Shown one piece after another: positions 34,746-47,356 of a DNA stretch of 64,000 nt (positions within the stretch are counted from its first letter, which is position 1; every line of letters begins with the position of its first letter). The stretch comes from Ridgeia piscesae (Eukaryota > Annelida > Polychaeta > Sabellida > Siboglinidae). The notes under the pieces are model-generated. The model was given only the letters and a program-made list of their open reading frames with translations, searched no databases and was not told where the DNA came from. A program made the translations under genes and the position numbers. The stretch is taken from the NCBI GenBank assembly GCA_025642075.2, contig JAODUO010000642.1:157501-221500 (forward strand), given 5' to 3'.

Positions 34746-35106
34746 CTGCCTGAAAGCATGACATAATGGTGTGCAGAGAATATTTGTATTTATTGGTACA
34801 TAACTGGCCTTGTTTAATAGTGCTGACCCTAGAAGTTACATGACATATGGCAAACATACTTGCACCCCAATATTAATTCAACAGTAACATTAATGTTTGC
34901 TGCATGACCAGCCCCCTATTGTCAACATTTATTGAACATGTTTTCCCATATTAATCTGACAAAATATATATGACAACAACATTGCCTTTATTGCAGGATT
35001 TTATGGTGTAGTTGTGTGCGGATTTTTTCATTTCTTAAATTTGCAATAAGATCACCTGTTTTGTCATGTGATGGTAGTACCAGGACATCATTGGTTGTGG
35101 TTGCAG

Positions 35107-35158
35107 GGAAGAAGGCAGAAACGGAGAAGTCTGGGGAGGAACTGGGAGAACAAGAAGG
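35107..35158 (+). CDS. Gene B1 exon 6: cytoplasmic, charged
   Basis: 52 nt, entered in phase 1 (GGTTGCAG) and leaving in phase 2 (GG/GTAAGT). It encodes GKKAETEKSGEELGEQEG-type sequence, Glu/Lys-rich with no tyrosine. The phases join exons 5 and 7 exactly. Confidence 0.75.
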
Positions 35159-35353
35159 GTAAGTGGGAAATGACTTCTAGAACCAAATTAAAATTTGCAA
35201 ACTGAAAAGTGTTCTAGTAATCAAATCATTCATAATCTACTTTACCATGGTATCTGAACTGTGAAGACAGTGAGTGATAGAGCAGTTGTAACTTTCAAAA
35301 CAGACTTAAATGTTTAGAACAGGTGACATCAACACATTGTGTCTTCTCTCCAG

Positions 35354-35504
35354 GCTGAGAGAAGCCAGCAACAACAGGGAAGAGGGAACAAATAAGGAAG
35401 AGGAGCAAGATGATAAGGAAGAGGAAACAGCAACAGCAGAAAACAAGAGGGAAGAGCAGCCGATGAACTCAGATCCCATCGACCCAGATATCAACACATT
35501 GTGA
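35354..35504 (+). CDS. Gene B1 exon 7: acidic tail and stop
   Basis: Entered in phase 2 after CTCTCCAG. It encodes 49 residues rich in Glu, Asp and Asn (NNREEGTNKEEEQDDKEEE, later DPIDPDINTL) and ends at TGA 35502-35504. There are no tyrosines, so this tail lacks the ITIM/ITSM-type motifs of gene A; the low-complexity acidic character suggests it is disordered. A poly(A) signal follows at 35718. Confidence 0.8.
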
Positions 35505-35717
35505 GCACGGCCGGTCACTTCACAGACCTCACACCTTACGTTGAACGAAATCTGTGTCTCTCGTACGTCAAACTTTCATTCAGGGGAAGGAGTTCAGTGT
35601 ATGTGGGTCGTGACATGTTCACCTGAAGGAGTCAGCTAGACCATTGTCTCTTCCTTGCACTGATCTGATCTTGCATTACCTGTCACATGTCACTTCTTTA
35701 TTTGCGACCTGGTGGCA

Positions 35718-35723
35718 AATAAA
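35718..35723 (+). terminator. Poly(A) signal AATAAA, gene B1
   Basis: AATAAA lies 214 bp downstream of the stop codon, a typical distance for a short 3' UTR. Confidence 0.6.
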
Positions 35724-37267
35724 TATCCCCACCACGCACCAAACGTCTGGCTCTGAAGTGTCCATGGTACATCAGGGTGGCCGTTACTAATATAGGTTCA
35801 TTTATTGTTGCTGCTTATATTATCTATGAATGTATGCGAAGCATCTGTTTGGTAATGTTCCCTTTTGAGTTGGGGTCTTGGGGAGGTCGTAGGCTATGCT
35901 CCCACTGGCAGGATATGCTATGAAATGTGTGGATGTCCACTGAGTTAGTTGTTTTCCCACAGTTGCTGTTTCCGCCAGAGATGACTGTGGGAACCAAACA
36001 CCCCCCTGTGCCCAGTATCTAACAACAATTCGTGGAAATGTCAGTAATTGTCAATCTGCCATCTAACTATTCTCACAAATATGTAGTGTTATTAAGACCA
36101 GCCTTGAGCCAATGGTTGTGTACATTCTACTAACCACTTTGTGAACATAACAAGCCGTATGAGCTGCAGTTGGTTCAAACCCAAACTGACCAAACTTAGG
36201 AGGTGAGAAAATAATTAGGTAACAGTCCCAGCCTTCCTGTACCAGGTATTGTGACTGATCTGATCAGCAGAGTCGCGTGAGTTGTATCATTTACTAAACT
36301 GCAACAACTAACAGTATAAATATTGTGAATAAAGTGTACTTATTGCCAAGAAGCTTGCCAAAACTGAGAAAAAGTTATTGTATTGTGCAGTAGTGGCGAC
36401 ATGTTTCCCAGTTTTTGTTATACATTTGTGACAGCAATTTACTGTGGGTAAAAATCTAGCTAAGGAATATCTGCAAATAATTAAAAGTAGATATTTGATG
36501 GTAATACGAAGAGGGTTTCTTTCCGTGTAAGTATATTTCGTAGTGATGTAGCAATGGTTTACAGTGCCAGATTAAAAACGTAGAAGATATGTATCACATG
36601 CAACAGGTCCCACACTTTCAGGGGCTATTGGATTGACTCATTATTTTGTGCATGTCCACATTTTGGTTATTAGGCCTTCTGATTGCAGTTAGAGGCTAGA
36701 AGGCTGTTACACGTTGCAGAGAAAAATTAAACAAAGTAGGCTGCTGTAAACTCATCACTCCATGGACTGGTGGCGTCTTAGATTAATGGCATTTACTGAA
36801 AACATTTATATTGTTGGCAAGAATGCTGTTGTTATTACAATACGTACGACTGATTCTCTGCACAATATGTTTAGTTATGTAAGCCTATCGTAGTACGGGG
36901 GGGAGGTAGAGGTTCATTTTTGTCAGTGTAAGCTTCTGTTAGTATGGAGGACATGAGAAACCATGCTACCATTTTGCAACGTGCCCCACAGCACTGATGG
37001 TGTAGGACAATCAAAGTAACAACTGTTTTACAAATTGATATGTCTTTATACATAAAGTAATACGCTTACAAATGTGCCTTAGAATTTAAATAAAAATTAG
37101 AATATGTTATATACATATATGTTATATAACAATCAAGAATAGCAGTCCATTATGTGTGATGTATGTGAGAAATGTTTATCTCGAAAGTTACTTAATGACA
37201 GTTTTTTAGTGTACCATGATGTTGCCGGAGGTGAGATGTACCTTCTAATTGAAGAGAATATACACAC

Positions 37268-37298
<31 letters not shown>

Positions 37299-38116
37299 TA
37301 TATATACACACACATATATACATATACTCACACACTAGCTGTGTTACATGATGTTGCCCGAAGGCAGTCGTACTCAGTTGAATTTTCTAACTTAAGTCAC
37401 ATTGTCAGGAACTGCCAGGTTAGATAGTCCTGTGAGTTATATCTGGTTTCTGAGATAGTGCAATAGAATAAAACCTCCACGAATCATATATTTATTTGCC
37501 CCTTACCTAACGACAATGCATCAATGCTGGCTCGTCAACCTTCCACACCATATTTATGTTGTGATGACATACATATAGTGCAACATGCAACCACTTGGCA
37601 TCTCTTCCATACGTGAGTTTTATAACCCCTTGTAGTATTCTTTTGTTACAGCAGTCTAAGTTGTGCTGTCTAATTCGTAGGTCGCTGTGGACCAGTGTGT
37701 TCTGTTTTCTCTCTGTATCTGTTGTGTGATTCCTATTGATGCGGTCTCCATTATAATAATTTCACTACCACCCGCTAAGTAATAGACTAAATCCAAAGAT
37801 AACAAAAGTTATCATTGTAGTGACATTTCGATACACTGACATTATTCCATTTATATTACCAGTTAAATTTAACACTCTTAACTGCCTACCCCTGCACAAA
37901 TGATATTTCCTTGGTTCTTTAAAAATTGGCTCTAAGCCAACTGATGGTTGTTTTCATTAAGGAATATAAACAGCTAAATGGCATTCCTTGTTTTCAATTC
38001 TACACTTGTTTACTTACAATTGCAGTACTATGTGTGTGTATATATAATACATATATACATATAGAATATATATTATTATACACACATATATACATCAGAC
38101 CTTTGGCATTCATTGT
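35724..38116. other. Intergenic, nothing recognised except an AT/AC tract
   Basis: A (TA/CA) mixed tract lies at 37262-37332. A 10-bp stem (TTCCCACAGT, 35954, with its complement at 35984) is present. Short ORFs have no recognisable family. Confidence 0.5.
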
Positions 38117-38380
38117 GGGGAGCGGTGGTCACGCGGTAGAGCGCCGGACTCAATCGAGGGGATGGTGGTTCAATCCTTCCCACTGCCATTTCGAAACTTA
38201 GGCAATTTCGTCCACCCCACATTTGTCTGTGTCTTTCTTTCGGAAGAGACATTAAAAGCCAGTGGTCCCTTCTACCTGGTGTCTATGCCAGGGGAAGTAA
38301 AAGATCACATGTGTAACCTGTAGTGGACTCCTGCGTTAGCCCAACTTTCGGCTGTTTGGAGGTAAACCAACTAAGACCTA
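38117..38380 (+). mobile_element. tRNA-derived SINE
   Basis: The head GGGGAGCGGTGGTCACGCGG is followed by TAGAGCGCC and, 33 bp on, GGTTCAATCC. These are near-consensus A and B boxes of an RNA polymerase III promoter, as in tRNA genes. A body with TTTCGGAAGAGACATTAAAA and GTGGTCCC resembles the conserved central domain seen in many metazoan SINEs. The anticodon arm does not fold well enough for a functional tRNA. Confidence 0.75.
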
Positions 38381-40518
38381 AGATTTTGATCAAAGCATCT
38401 AGTTTAGCATAACGCAACACTTATTGCAAACAATTGTTGCAAAGGAGATATATTTTCACAAGCAGGAAAAGTAACAATCTACTAGTCACATGTTGCACCT
38501 CTGCAGGAATCAGTGGTTGCAAAAATAAAAAATAAATCCAGATAGGTTTGTTTGAAGAGCCAGTATGAAACATTACTTTTGCTTGAGAGAAGATCGCATC
38601 TAATCAGATGTAAATAAGAAATAATATGCAATTTATTATAATATACAATTATATCACGAAGGTAAATCAAACTGAAAGATAGAAACATGCATACGAACCA
38701 TGTGTACTCATGATATACCTGTAGACTAAACTATACGTTGTATTACTACGCAGCAAATGTTGGTGCACCTATCAAGTGTGTATCATGCACCATGTTTGGT
38801 TATTAACAACGGCTCATTCAATTTCATCTGAACATTGCCAATAGTATACCACAAGACTGATGTACAGGCTATGTATTACGTAGACTGCAGGTCATCTGTT
38901 TCAATAACAACACAGGCATTAAGAGTTTCAAAATGTCTCATAATTATGTGTTTCATTGTGTCACAAATAATGGCTCTATCAGAGTCTGCCAGAAAAGGCT
39001 GAATTTTGATATGTATTACAAGTTACCTTTCAATCATGTACACTATTTTTGTATGTATATATTGTATGTTATGTTTTTAAACTTTTATGTTTGTACAATT
39101 TGAAGAGAATGAGAGATGAAGCTTTTTATTGATTTTATAAGAAAATGTATATGTTTGTGACCTTATGTTGTGGAATTGGTCACATTTCAGCATCAGCTGT
39201 TATTCAGCACTACCTAGCTATACACAATCATAACTGGTTGTATTCTCATTTCACTCAGTTGTATGTTCGAGTTGGAAAGAATGTTTGTTTATTCCTGTTT
39301 GCTTAGTGACATTCTTGTTGCTAAGAGTTATAAGATACAAACTGTGATGACAGGAAAACCAGTTTTCCGTAAGGTAAATGGTAATGTATATGTTCATGTT
39401 CATATATGGTTACATTAAAGATATAATGTTGTTCATACAGGAAAGCACATGTAGTGTTTGGACATACTAGGTACATTACATTAATATTATGACTAGGGCA
39501 TAGTTGCCACTTTTATACTATGTGAATGCGATCAGTGGGTGAAGAATGGTTCGTTTTTTGCAGAATAAACTAGATTCCTAAAGATGCAATGTATAGATGA
39601 CACTGTTCCAGTGTGAGTGTTCTGTTACATTCAGAAGATTGCGTTATACTGTAGTTTGAATACTGTGTCTGCTGGGATGTAACTGTACCAAATGTTAGGT
39701 CACTTGTGAACACTTCATTTATACGTTGAAATGCTAGTGATATTCCTGATACATTGTATAGTTTTCTTTTTTAAATAAAATGTGATTGAGCAGTTGATCT
39801 GATAACATTTTATATTTGTAGCTACATTGTACTTGGCTTCTTATGTGTTGAGATTTTGAATCAGTGCATTGTTAAAACTAGCTCCATAACATGTGAACAC
39901 CAGTGCAGGTGTGTTTTCTTAAATAAAAATATTCAGTGAAATCCATTCCCAGTGTGTTCTGTGGCATATATTAGAAGTGACAACATTGGGGTATGTGAAC
40001 AAATTGATGACTTGTTTTAGTTGTGTGGTGTGGCTTAATACTCCCCATCCAGCTAGACGATACATGGAGTTGGAACATTCAGGATGTCATAGTGCATCAA
40101 ATGCACTTATATAATATGTAGAGGTGCTTCAGGAAAGGTGCCTCTGACTGACTAGTAGATCCTAGATACCAACACACAACCAGCAATGGCATCCAGTATA
40201 TTCTGTCCATTTTGTTCTCAGGTCATTAATAAACACTTTTACACGATACTGGAACACTGAAAATACAAAGTCATACAAAGCAAAATTTTTTGTACATTTG
40301 AGTTGTGAATTTTTGCTCACTAAACATACTATATACATGGATATAAATTGACGATCACATTGTTTTTTTGTTTATTTTATATTTTTTTATAGGAGCATTG
40401 CAAGTCAGTATATGGAAGATCGGATTTTGATGAGTAATAGGGTCTAGACTCTACTGGCTATACTACTATAGCCTACCACATATATATATATATATATACA
40501 CACATATATATTATTTAT

Positions 40519-40573
<55 letters not shown>

Positions 40574-40737
40574 CATGGCATAGTAGTGATTGTTCAGGGG
40601 ATGAGTAGCATTTCAAGGCTGGTAGTCCCCGTTGCCAATAACAAATTCTTAAGTTCGGCCCTTCGTAGCCATGACGCTGTTACATTTATAATATAAATAT
40701 ATTAAATGCATAACATATCATGTTCGTATTTTGTTAG
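38381..40737. other. Intergenic AT-rich sequence, no gene recognised
   Basis: Several AATAAA sequences and an (AT)n tract at 40480-40570 are present. No ORF with a recognisable domain is seen. Confidence 0.5.
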
Positions 40738-40860
40738 CCTCGATTAACCAGACTCCGTCAGGCGGCAGCACTTTTCAGCCACTCAACTCCGCTTGTATTA
40801 CACGCTGATTAGGTCTCAGGCCAACTAAAAAATAAAAATAACGATATATTTTATACGAAA
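40738..40860. repeat. Dispersed repeat family, copy 2
   Basis: AGACTCCGTCAGGCGGCAGC, ACTCAACTCCGC and CTCAGGCCAAC with AATAAAAATAACGATAT. Matches the two halves that flank the LINE at 44.58-46.04 kb and so shows the uninterrupted form. Confidence 0.65.
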
Positions 40861-41039
40861 TACGAATAATTGCGATACTATTTTCGAGTGTACTTTTTAA
40901 ATGTTGGTTATATCGACACAATTACTTACTTAGAAATAATCAAATGTTACTTTTTAATAATTTATAATACTATGAGTATGCCAGTGGCAGTTCAGGCACT
41001 CTTTGAAAACGACCAATTTGAATCAGATCTCTCAGGTCT

Positions 41040-42480
41040 CTCAGGTTGTTTACTCCAAACAGCCCAAAACCCCCTTTGGGGTAAACCCCAATTTGGTAGT
41101 GCTCTGTGCACATCCAGATGCTATGGTGGTAAAAGAAGTATGTTCTGTTTTGTTTTTGTCCAGGTGTTTTGTTTGTGGTGGGTTTGTTTGTTTGTGTGTA
41201 AACTTGTTTTTTGTTTGGGTTTTTTTTACAAAAAACCCAAATTTAAAATGAAGGGTTTGGAAAAAAAAAAGGGGGGGCCATTATATGTCGCCGAAAAACC
41301 CTGGGAATTTTTTAGTTGATATTTTTGGTGTAATTTAGTTCCAATAAATTCAGGGATAAACTAGGAAAATCATGATGCATGGTACATGTTAAAAGCTACA
41401 AGTTTTTGATTGATGTTTTACAAAATTAACTCTTTGGTTTGGTGTAAAAGTTGATTTGTTTTTTAAAAGTAAAATGCCCCCCTAGGCCAGTTGTTGATAA
41501 TCCCCTCGAAGAGCTGGGCCACCAAGGGTGGCTAAAGGCTGTTTGGGTTTTGGCGTGCATATATTTTTCTTTGAAACAAATTGGTCACAGTTTTCTTTTA
41601 CCTCAAAGAAAGCTAAAAAGGTTGTATTTTATTTTTCCCTATAGAACTAACAAGCTTTCTATGGTTGTTGTTTTTAATAACTTTCTTTTACTATTAAATT
41701 TCATTCCGTTCTTCTGGGCATAAATCTAAAACTTAAAGATTTTGGAAGCTTGTCGTGAAAGTGGTTTAAAAAAATTTTCTTATAAGTTCTTTAAATTTTT
41801 CGATTTAAAGTGCTTGGAGACTTTGGGGAAAGGGAAACCAAAAAAAGGAAATTAGAAATGTGTTCCTGGTATTTTTGTTTATGTTTATTGGGAAGGGTTT
41901 TCCAACATCATTGGGGGTTTAACTACCAAATTTGATTTGTTGGGGGAAACCCAATTTTTTGTTTTTTTGGACCCCGGTTAAATTGGAAAGGAAAAGTTTT
42001 TTATCTGTTTTAGAAAATTTGATTAACATAGTGGGGTTTTTCCGTCCCTCAAGGCAAGAAAAGCCCGTAAATTTGGAAGGGGTTGAATGGGTTGTTTTAA
42101 AAGTCAATTTTAGTAAAGGGAAAAAAGGAAACTGGTCCTCAACTGACTCTTTTACTCCCGATTAACAAAAATTGGGATTATCCGCAAGGGGCGTTTTTGA
42201 AAATTGAAACTCCTTTTTTCCCGGTGTGAAAGGAAATGAAAAAAATTTTACATCAGGTTTTTTGTGTTTTGGGGTTATTCCCCTAGAAGGCTAATTTTGA
42301 AAAAGCTTTATAAAAACTTTTTCAAAAGGTTATGAAAAAACACAAAAGAAAGGTGGATAACTTATTTCCTGTACTATGTAAATCGAACGATACAATGTAT
42401 ATATTTAAAGGATGCTCATTTAATTTGGGGTACAATAAATTATGAACCCCTTTTAAAGTGGAAAAAAAGCATTTAATATC
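41040..42480. other. Homopolymer-inflated sequence, likely poor consensus
   Basis: Runs of 3-10 identical bases occur at a density unlike the flanks (for example GGAAAAAAAAAAGGGGGGGCC at 41259 and TTTTTTGTTTTTTTGGACCCC at 41956). All four bases are affected. ORFs in this stretch should not be trusted. Confidence 0.65.
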
Positions 42481-44518
42481 AATTTGTTATCCAGGTTTAC
42501 CTATAAAATGCCACATTAATGTGAAATACTTGAAATGTGATGCCAAAGCAAGTTTTGCAGATGTCTGTGATATGTTTAAGTTAATGTCAGTGAGTGGTCT
42601 GTCTCAAAGCTGAGAAGGACAAGTGTCTGCATGTATATGCACAGTGACTTGTAGTGAGGTTCCAGCTTTACCCCTGTTTCCTGGCCCTGAAGTAGTGGCT
42701 GACTAGAGCACAAAGTTTAGATATATTATCCCATCATTACATTAATTAACAAGCTGAAAGTGTAAAGCTTATAATGATATGCCGACTCTCCACCATTTTA
42801 AAGTGATGCACAACATATCCTTAGGATATCTTAAAATGGACATCGATTGCAGGGAGCCTACAATGCTCTGCTCTGGCTTGAGACTCACTAAAGGCTCCAA
42901 CTTCACTAGCCTTGATGGCTTAAGACTCATCTTAGACGTACATCTACCCCTCCCCATTGCAAAAATAACAGTCGGAAAAAGCTGCTTGCAATTTCGTTCG
43001 ATGGATGCAAATTTCACGGTTGTTTACAACACTCTCACGGTTTATGGCGTACTGAAATTCTGTGTTCTGCGTTTGCGTTTCTCAAACATCTGGTTGCTTT
43101 GTTCATTTTAGTTTGTTACAAATACCTTTGTAGCGGATTTGTAGACATTATTTTACCTACAGTGTCCAATATATCTAATAAAAGATGGATTCAATCATAA
43201 TGACGCTGAAACTGATATGAGGCACGAAAATGGGCATATTGCAATATCAAGCCAAACACACAGCCTCACTCCATGACCATGACAGTACATGTCATTAAGC
43301 AATTTGTCTTTTCATCTAGATTATATTGCGCCTTGGATGGAATGATAAACTACGAAAACAACAATGGATGATAGTCGATAGATTAGAATCATATAGTCAC
43401 AGAAACTGTTTAGTCATTAATCAATGTTAATTTGACTTATATCACGTTTCACGGGAATCATTCACCGTTGGAGAACGAACGTCCTAGCTTGGAATGATTT
43501 TAAGCTTCTTCAACTTCCCTCAACTTTCTATGGATGTTTCTAAACAAGAACCCAACCGTCTAATAGCATATCATATCCATGTGCGCACCGATTAGTCATC
43601 TCCAAGCAGAACAACACGGCATAGTACGGCGTGTTGTGACTCTGGTGGCGCCACCTGGCGGAGTTAACTGGTAATAATGGCTCGAAGAGGAAAACGCGTT
43701 ATATACTTACACATTTTGATCGATTTCAGGCATTAATTATTATTTTGTGATCACGTGACAAGTGTACACGTACAATACAGGTGTAGTAGATAAACCATGT
43801 GAGGTTTTTAAGGTTTTTTTTCGAAGTGCGGGCCTAAATTGCAAACGTACCACTTTCTGAACCGGCGTTTGTCAATGACATTGACATAGTCATAGTACTC
43901 ATACATCGTTATACTTATAGACGTGTAAATAATCATCGAAACATACTGGCCAGCCCGCGATTTTTCCAGTATATGAAGAAACGTTTCCAATATTCATAAT
44001 CTGAAACACTTACTTTATTCAACTTGTGCAAATGAATCGTTAATTAACAAAGGTATATTTTGGCGAAATACAAAATGTACACCGCGAGACGAAGTTGCGC
44101 GAATTTTTTTATTTCGATGCCGCTAGTCGAAACGGTAACGCGGTGGTGGTAATAATTACAAGATTTAACCAAATTTAACAACATTGCCATCCGAGAGTGA
44201 ACTCCACATGACAAGTGAACTGGGAAGCCTTCGTCATATTGAGAGTCCAACCCATAATCTATCTATATTCCATCCTTCTGAAGAATTTGTAGATGTTGTT
44301 TTTAAATACGTCACGAAATAGGGTAGGGACCATTACGCAACGGGGGCCAATGAGTATTTCGTGTAATGTAAGTTATTTTACATGTTTGCGTTATGTCCCT
44401 AGCATGCTGTATTGTAAAGTCTAAAGAATAATACATTTTGTAATTTATATCTTGGATTTGCCTGCATATGATATGGTTCCCACGAGTTGCCAAAGATGGC
44501 GCGGTGCCATCCCACGGA
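42481..44518. other. Non-coding; possible MITE relic near 43 kb
   Basis: Around 42960-43130 the order of motifs (CACGG, TTATGGCG, ACT, TTGTTACAAATA) resembles the interior of the MITE at 18.3-18.8 kb. Otherwise no exon or known element is seen. Confidence 0.4.
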
Positions 44519-46110
44519 TTAGTCTCGGTTACCCAGGCTTCGTGAGGTGGCAGCACTTTTAAGCCCCTCAACACCGCCTGGGGAAAGAAAGGCTCTGCGT
44601 TTGTTAGGCCTTACCCCTTACCTTGAATTTACCTTGAATCCTCTTCTACTATGTAGTCGAGGAGTTGACGAGGAAGGGAGTCAATCGCTGACTCGTGTAA
44701 TCCTCCGCCCTATTTCGCAGATACTTGTCAATGTGACCCTTAAAATGGTTGACGCTTGCGAACATAACAGCACTACCAGGAACTATATTCCAATCGTTTA
44801 CTATCGATTGAGTGAAAGAGTACTTTCGTATATCAAGCCTAGAGTGTAATTTGTGTATTTTGTAAGGGTGCCCTCTTGTTTTGCCATCCTCATTTTCCAT
44901 AATAAAGAAGTCGGCAGGAAAAATACTATCCAACCTATTTATTATTTTAAAAACTTCATAAAAATCGGCTCTCACCCTTATTGTTTCCAAAGTTGTAATT
45001 TTTAGTATTCTTAGTCGACTTGGATAGTCTAAATGCCTTAATTCAGGAATAATCCTGCTCATCCTTCGTTGTATAGATTCTAATAAATTTATATCTTTCT
45101 GTTTAAATGGGCGCCATGCCTGAATACAGTAATCCAGGTGAGGTCTCACTAAGGATTTATAGTTTTAAAACTACCTCCTTGGTTTTATATTTAAAGGCTG
45201 TATTTATCATGCCTAGCATTGCATTTGCCTTATTAGCTGCCGTGACACATTGCTTTGTTACATCCAGTGTTTCTGTGATGATGACCCCTAAGTCTCTCTC
45301 TTCGTGTGTTGTTTCAATGCATTCCTTTCCCATAAAACAATCATACTGTTTATTGTTGTATCCGTAATGTATAAATTTTTCAGCATAGAACAACATCGAC
45401 CATTCATTGCTCTACTCACTTAGGGTACTCAGATCTTTTGGTAATTTTTCCGCGTCCTCATACGTTGATACTTGACTAAACAGCTTAGTGTCATCAGCAA
45501 ACTTAAGAATATGATTTATCACACCCTCATCTAGGTCATTTATAAATATTACAAATAAAACTGGTCCCAAAACAGACCCCTGTGGGACTCCACTCCTTAC
45601 ATTCAGAAGTTTTCCCATTGACCACAACACGTTGGACTCTGTCAGTCAGCCATTCGGTTATCCAGTCACTTACAACACCTCCTGTGTCATGTGACTTTAG
45701 TTTGCTCTCTAGCCTGGCATGGGGAACTGTATCGAAAGCTTTAGTGAAATCCAAATAAAACGAGTCTAGAAGGTTGGTCAAACACGAACGACCTTTCCAA
45801 AAACCGTGTTGTGATGGTTTAATTAGCTCATTTTTTGGGAGATGCCTGATGATCTCATCTCTTATGCTGGATTCCATGGTCTTGGGATATGTAGGATATC
45901 AGGCTCACTGGTGTATAATTACATGGCTGTGATTTTGTTCCTTTGTTTTTGTATATAGGTGTTACATTTGCCTTTTTCCAATCCAGAGGGACTTCCCCCA
46001 TTTCTATACTGCCATTAAAGATCTCACCCCAGATTAGGGTAGAGACGCTGATTGGCTCTCAGGCCAATTATGAAATAAAAATTTAAATAACGATATACTA
46101 ACAAAAGATA
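44519..46110. repeat. Dispersed repeat family, copy 3, split by a LINE
   Basis: The left part (44519-44578) has CGGTTACCCAGGCTTCGTGA and GGCAGCACTTTTAAGC. The right part (about 46046-46110) has GCTGATTGGCTCTCAGGCCA and TAACGATATAC. Together they match copy 2 at 40738. Confidence 0.65.
44585..46040 (-). mobile_element. CR1/L2-group LINE, 5'-truncated, with RT
   Basis: Minus strand: EVPLDWKKANVTPIYKNKGT, KPSQHGFWKGRSCLTNLLDS, FYLDFTKAFDTVPHARLESK, RSGVPQGSVLGPVLFVIFIN and FADDTKLF (the FADD active site). C-terminal blocks follow: IQRRMSRIIPELRHLDYPSR and SFTQSIVNDWNIVPGSA. Frameshifts and stops separate the blocks. The 5' portion with the endonuclease is absent. It interrupts a dispersed repeat. 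Confidence 0.85.
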
Positions 46111-46375
46111 ATGATATCCTATGAATAGCATTCAACATTGAACTTATATTAACACAAAAATCAGTAATAATTCAAATTTGCAGTTGTTTATAAAATAATA
46201 ATTACAGCAGCATTGTTTAATCCCATACGAATAACATACAAATTAAATAAGGATACCTTTGTTTCAAATAATGCTCTAATATAAAAACTATTCAAAATTA
46301 CACTTATATTAACTCAAAATAAATAGAAATACAAATTTGCAGTTGTCTATATAAATAGAAATTACGGCAGGATTA

Positions 46376-46560
46376 ATCAGTGTCCGTGAGATGGCAGCAT
46401 TGTATAGATCACGCGGATATAATATTCAAAAGCCGGGAGACTCACCAGACTGTCTTCTCGGCGTAGTTACGCAGCCGACCGAGACTACCCACGGATTTGA
46501 GTTGAGGATATAATCATAATAGGGGCTGTAAGTGGGTCACGATACAAGGCGAGACTCCGC
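46376..46560. repeat. Dispersed repeat family, copy 4
   Basis: CCGTGAGATGGCAGCATTGT, then TCTTCTCGGCGTAGTTACGC and AGCCGACCGAGACTAC, matching blocks of copy 1 at 3896-4080. Confidence 0.5.
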
Positions 46561-46772
46561 GCGACTGGAGCTGATTGGGGACTGGACACAAGAATAATAT
46601 TCTAACGATGGATGACAGTTGTAGCTTCCCACTGATGAATACTAGGAAAATCAGATCTTACATATCTTGTGTTATACCTTTCTTATCTTAAATGTCTGAT
46701 TTAATATTGAGTTTACCACACTATCATAGACATATAGCGATTTATGATTATGTAGTACAAATAATAAACACG

Positions 46773-47190
46773 ATTTTAGGCCGTATGTGTCTTACGGGAT
46801 TTGCGTTTTACATTGCTGTACGTTGTGGTTTCGATAAGCACTTATACCTGACAAGTTATCTAAATGCACATAATCGTAACACATGTATACGTTTTCCCCA
46901 AACGGGCTGTACTGCTCGAAAAATGGCACTCTTCATTATTAGTCAAGATCGCCAAACACCACAATAGTCGATTAAAATTCATGATTTCCGTGATCATTGT
47001 TACCGGTAAAGTGTTCCATTGCTTCTGCTTGTAATAATCCTTCGGACAATATAATTGAAATACGCTATTTGGGAACAGTTCGATTATTACAAACAAAAAC
47101 ATGGAGAATATGGATTTCCGGCCCCCAACTGTCGCCAGCCTCGTTTTCGCGCGCGAGACATACACGCCCTATGTACAAGATTTGGCAAAA
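46773..47190. other. Region upstream of gene B2, homologous to upstream of B1
   Basis: Collinear similarity to 23397-23840. This marks the left part of the segmental duplication that carries B1 and B2. Promoter function is possible but no element is identified. Confidence 0.6.
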
Positions 47191-47285
47191 AAAACTTATA
47201 CGACCAACCATTTCCAGGTTCATAGAATGGCAACTCGACTATAATGGTACGACAAGAAAGGCACTGTACTATGGCAACACTACAT

Positions 47286-47289
<4 letters not shown>

Positions 47290-47353
<64 letters not shown>
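47290..47353. repeat. (AT)n microsatellite
   Basis: About 64 bp of AT repeat. Confidence 0.95.
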
Positions 47354-47355
<2 letters not shown>

Positions 47356-47356
47356 G

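Noticed and set aside
38117..38190. A tRNA gene
   Set aside because: The A and B boxes are present but the body and tail are those of a SINE, and a complete cloverleaf is not evident.
40870..42165. ORFs of 80-150 codons in this stretch
   Set aside because: They fall in or next to sequence with abnormal homopolymer runs and are full of low-complexity residues; no domain recognised.
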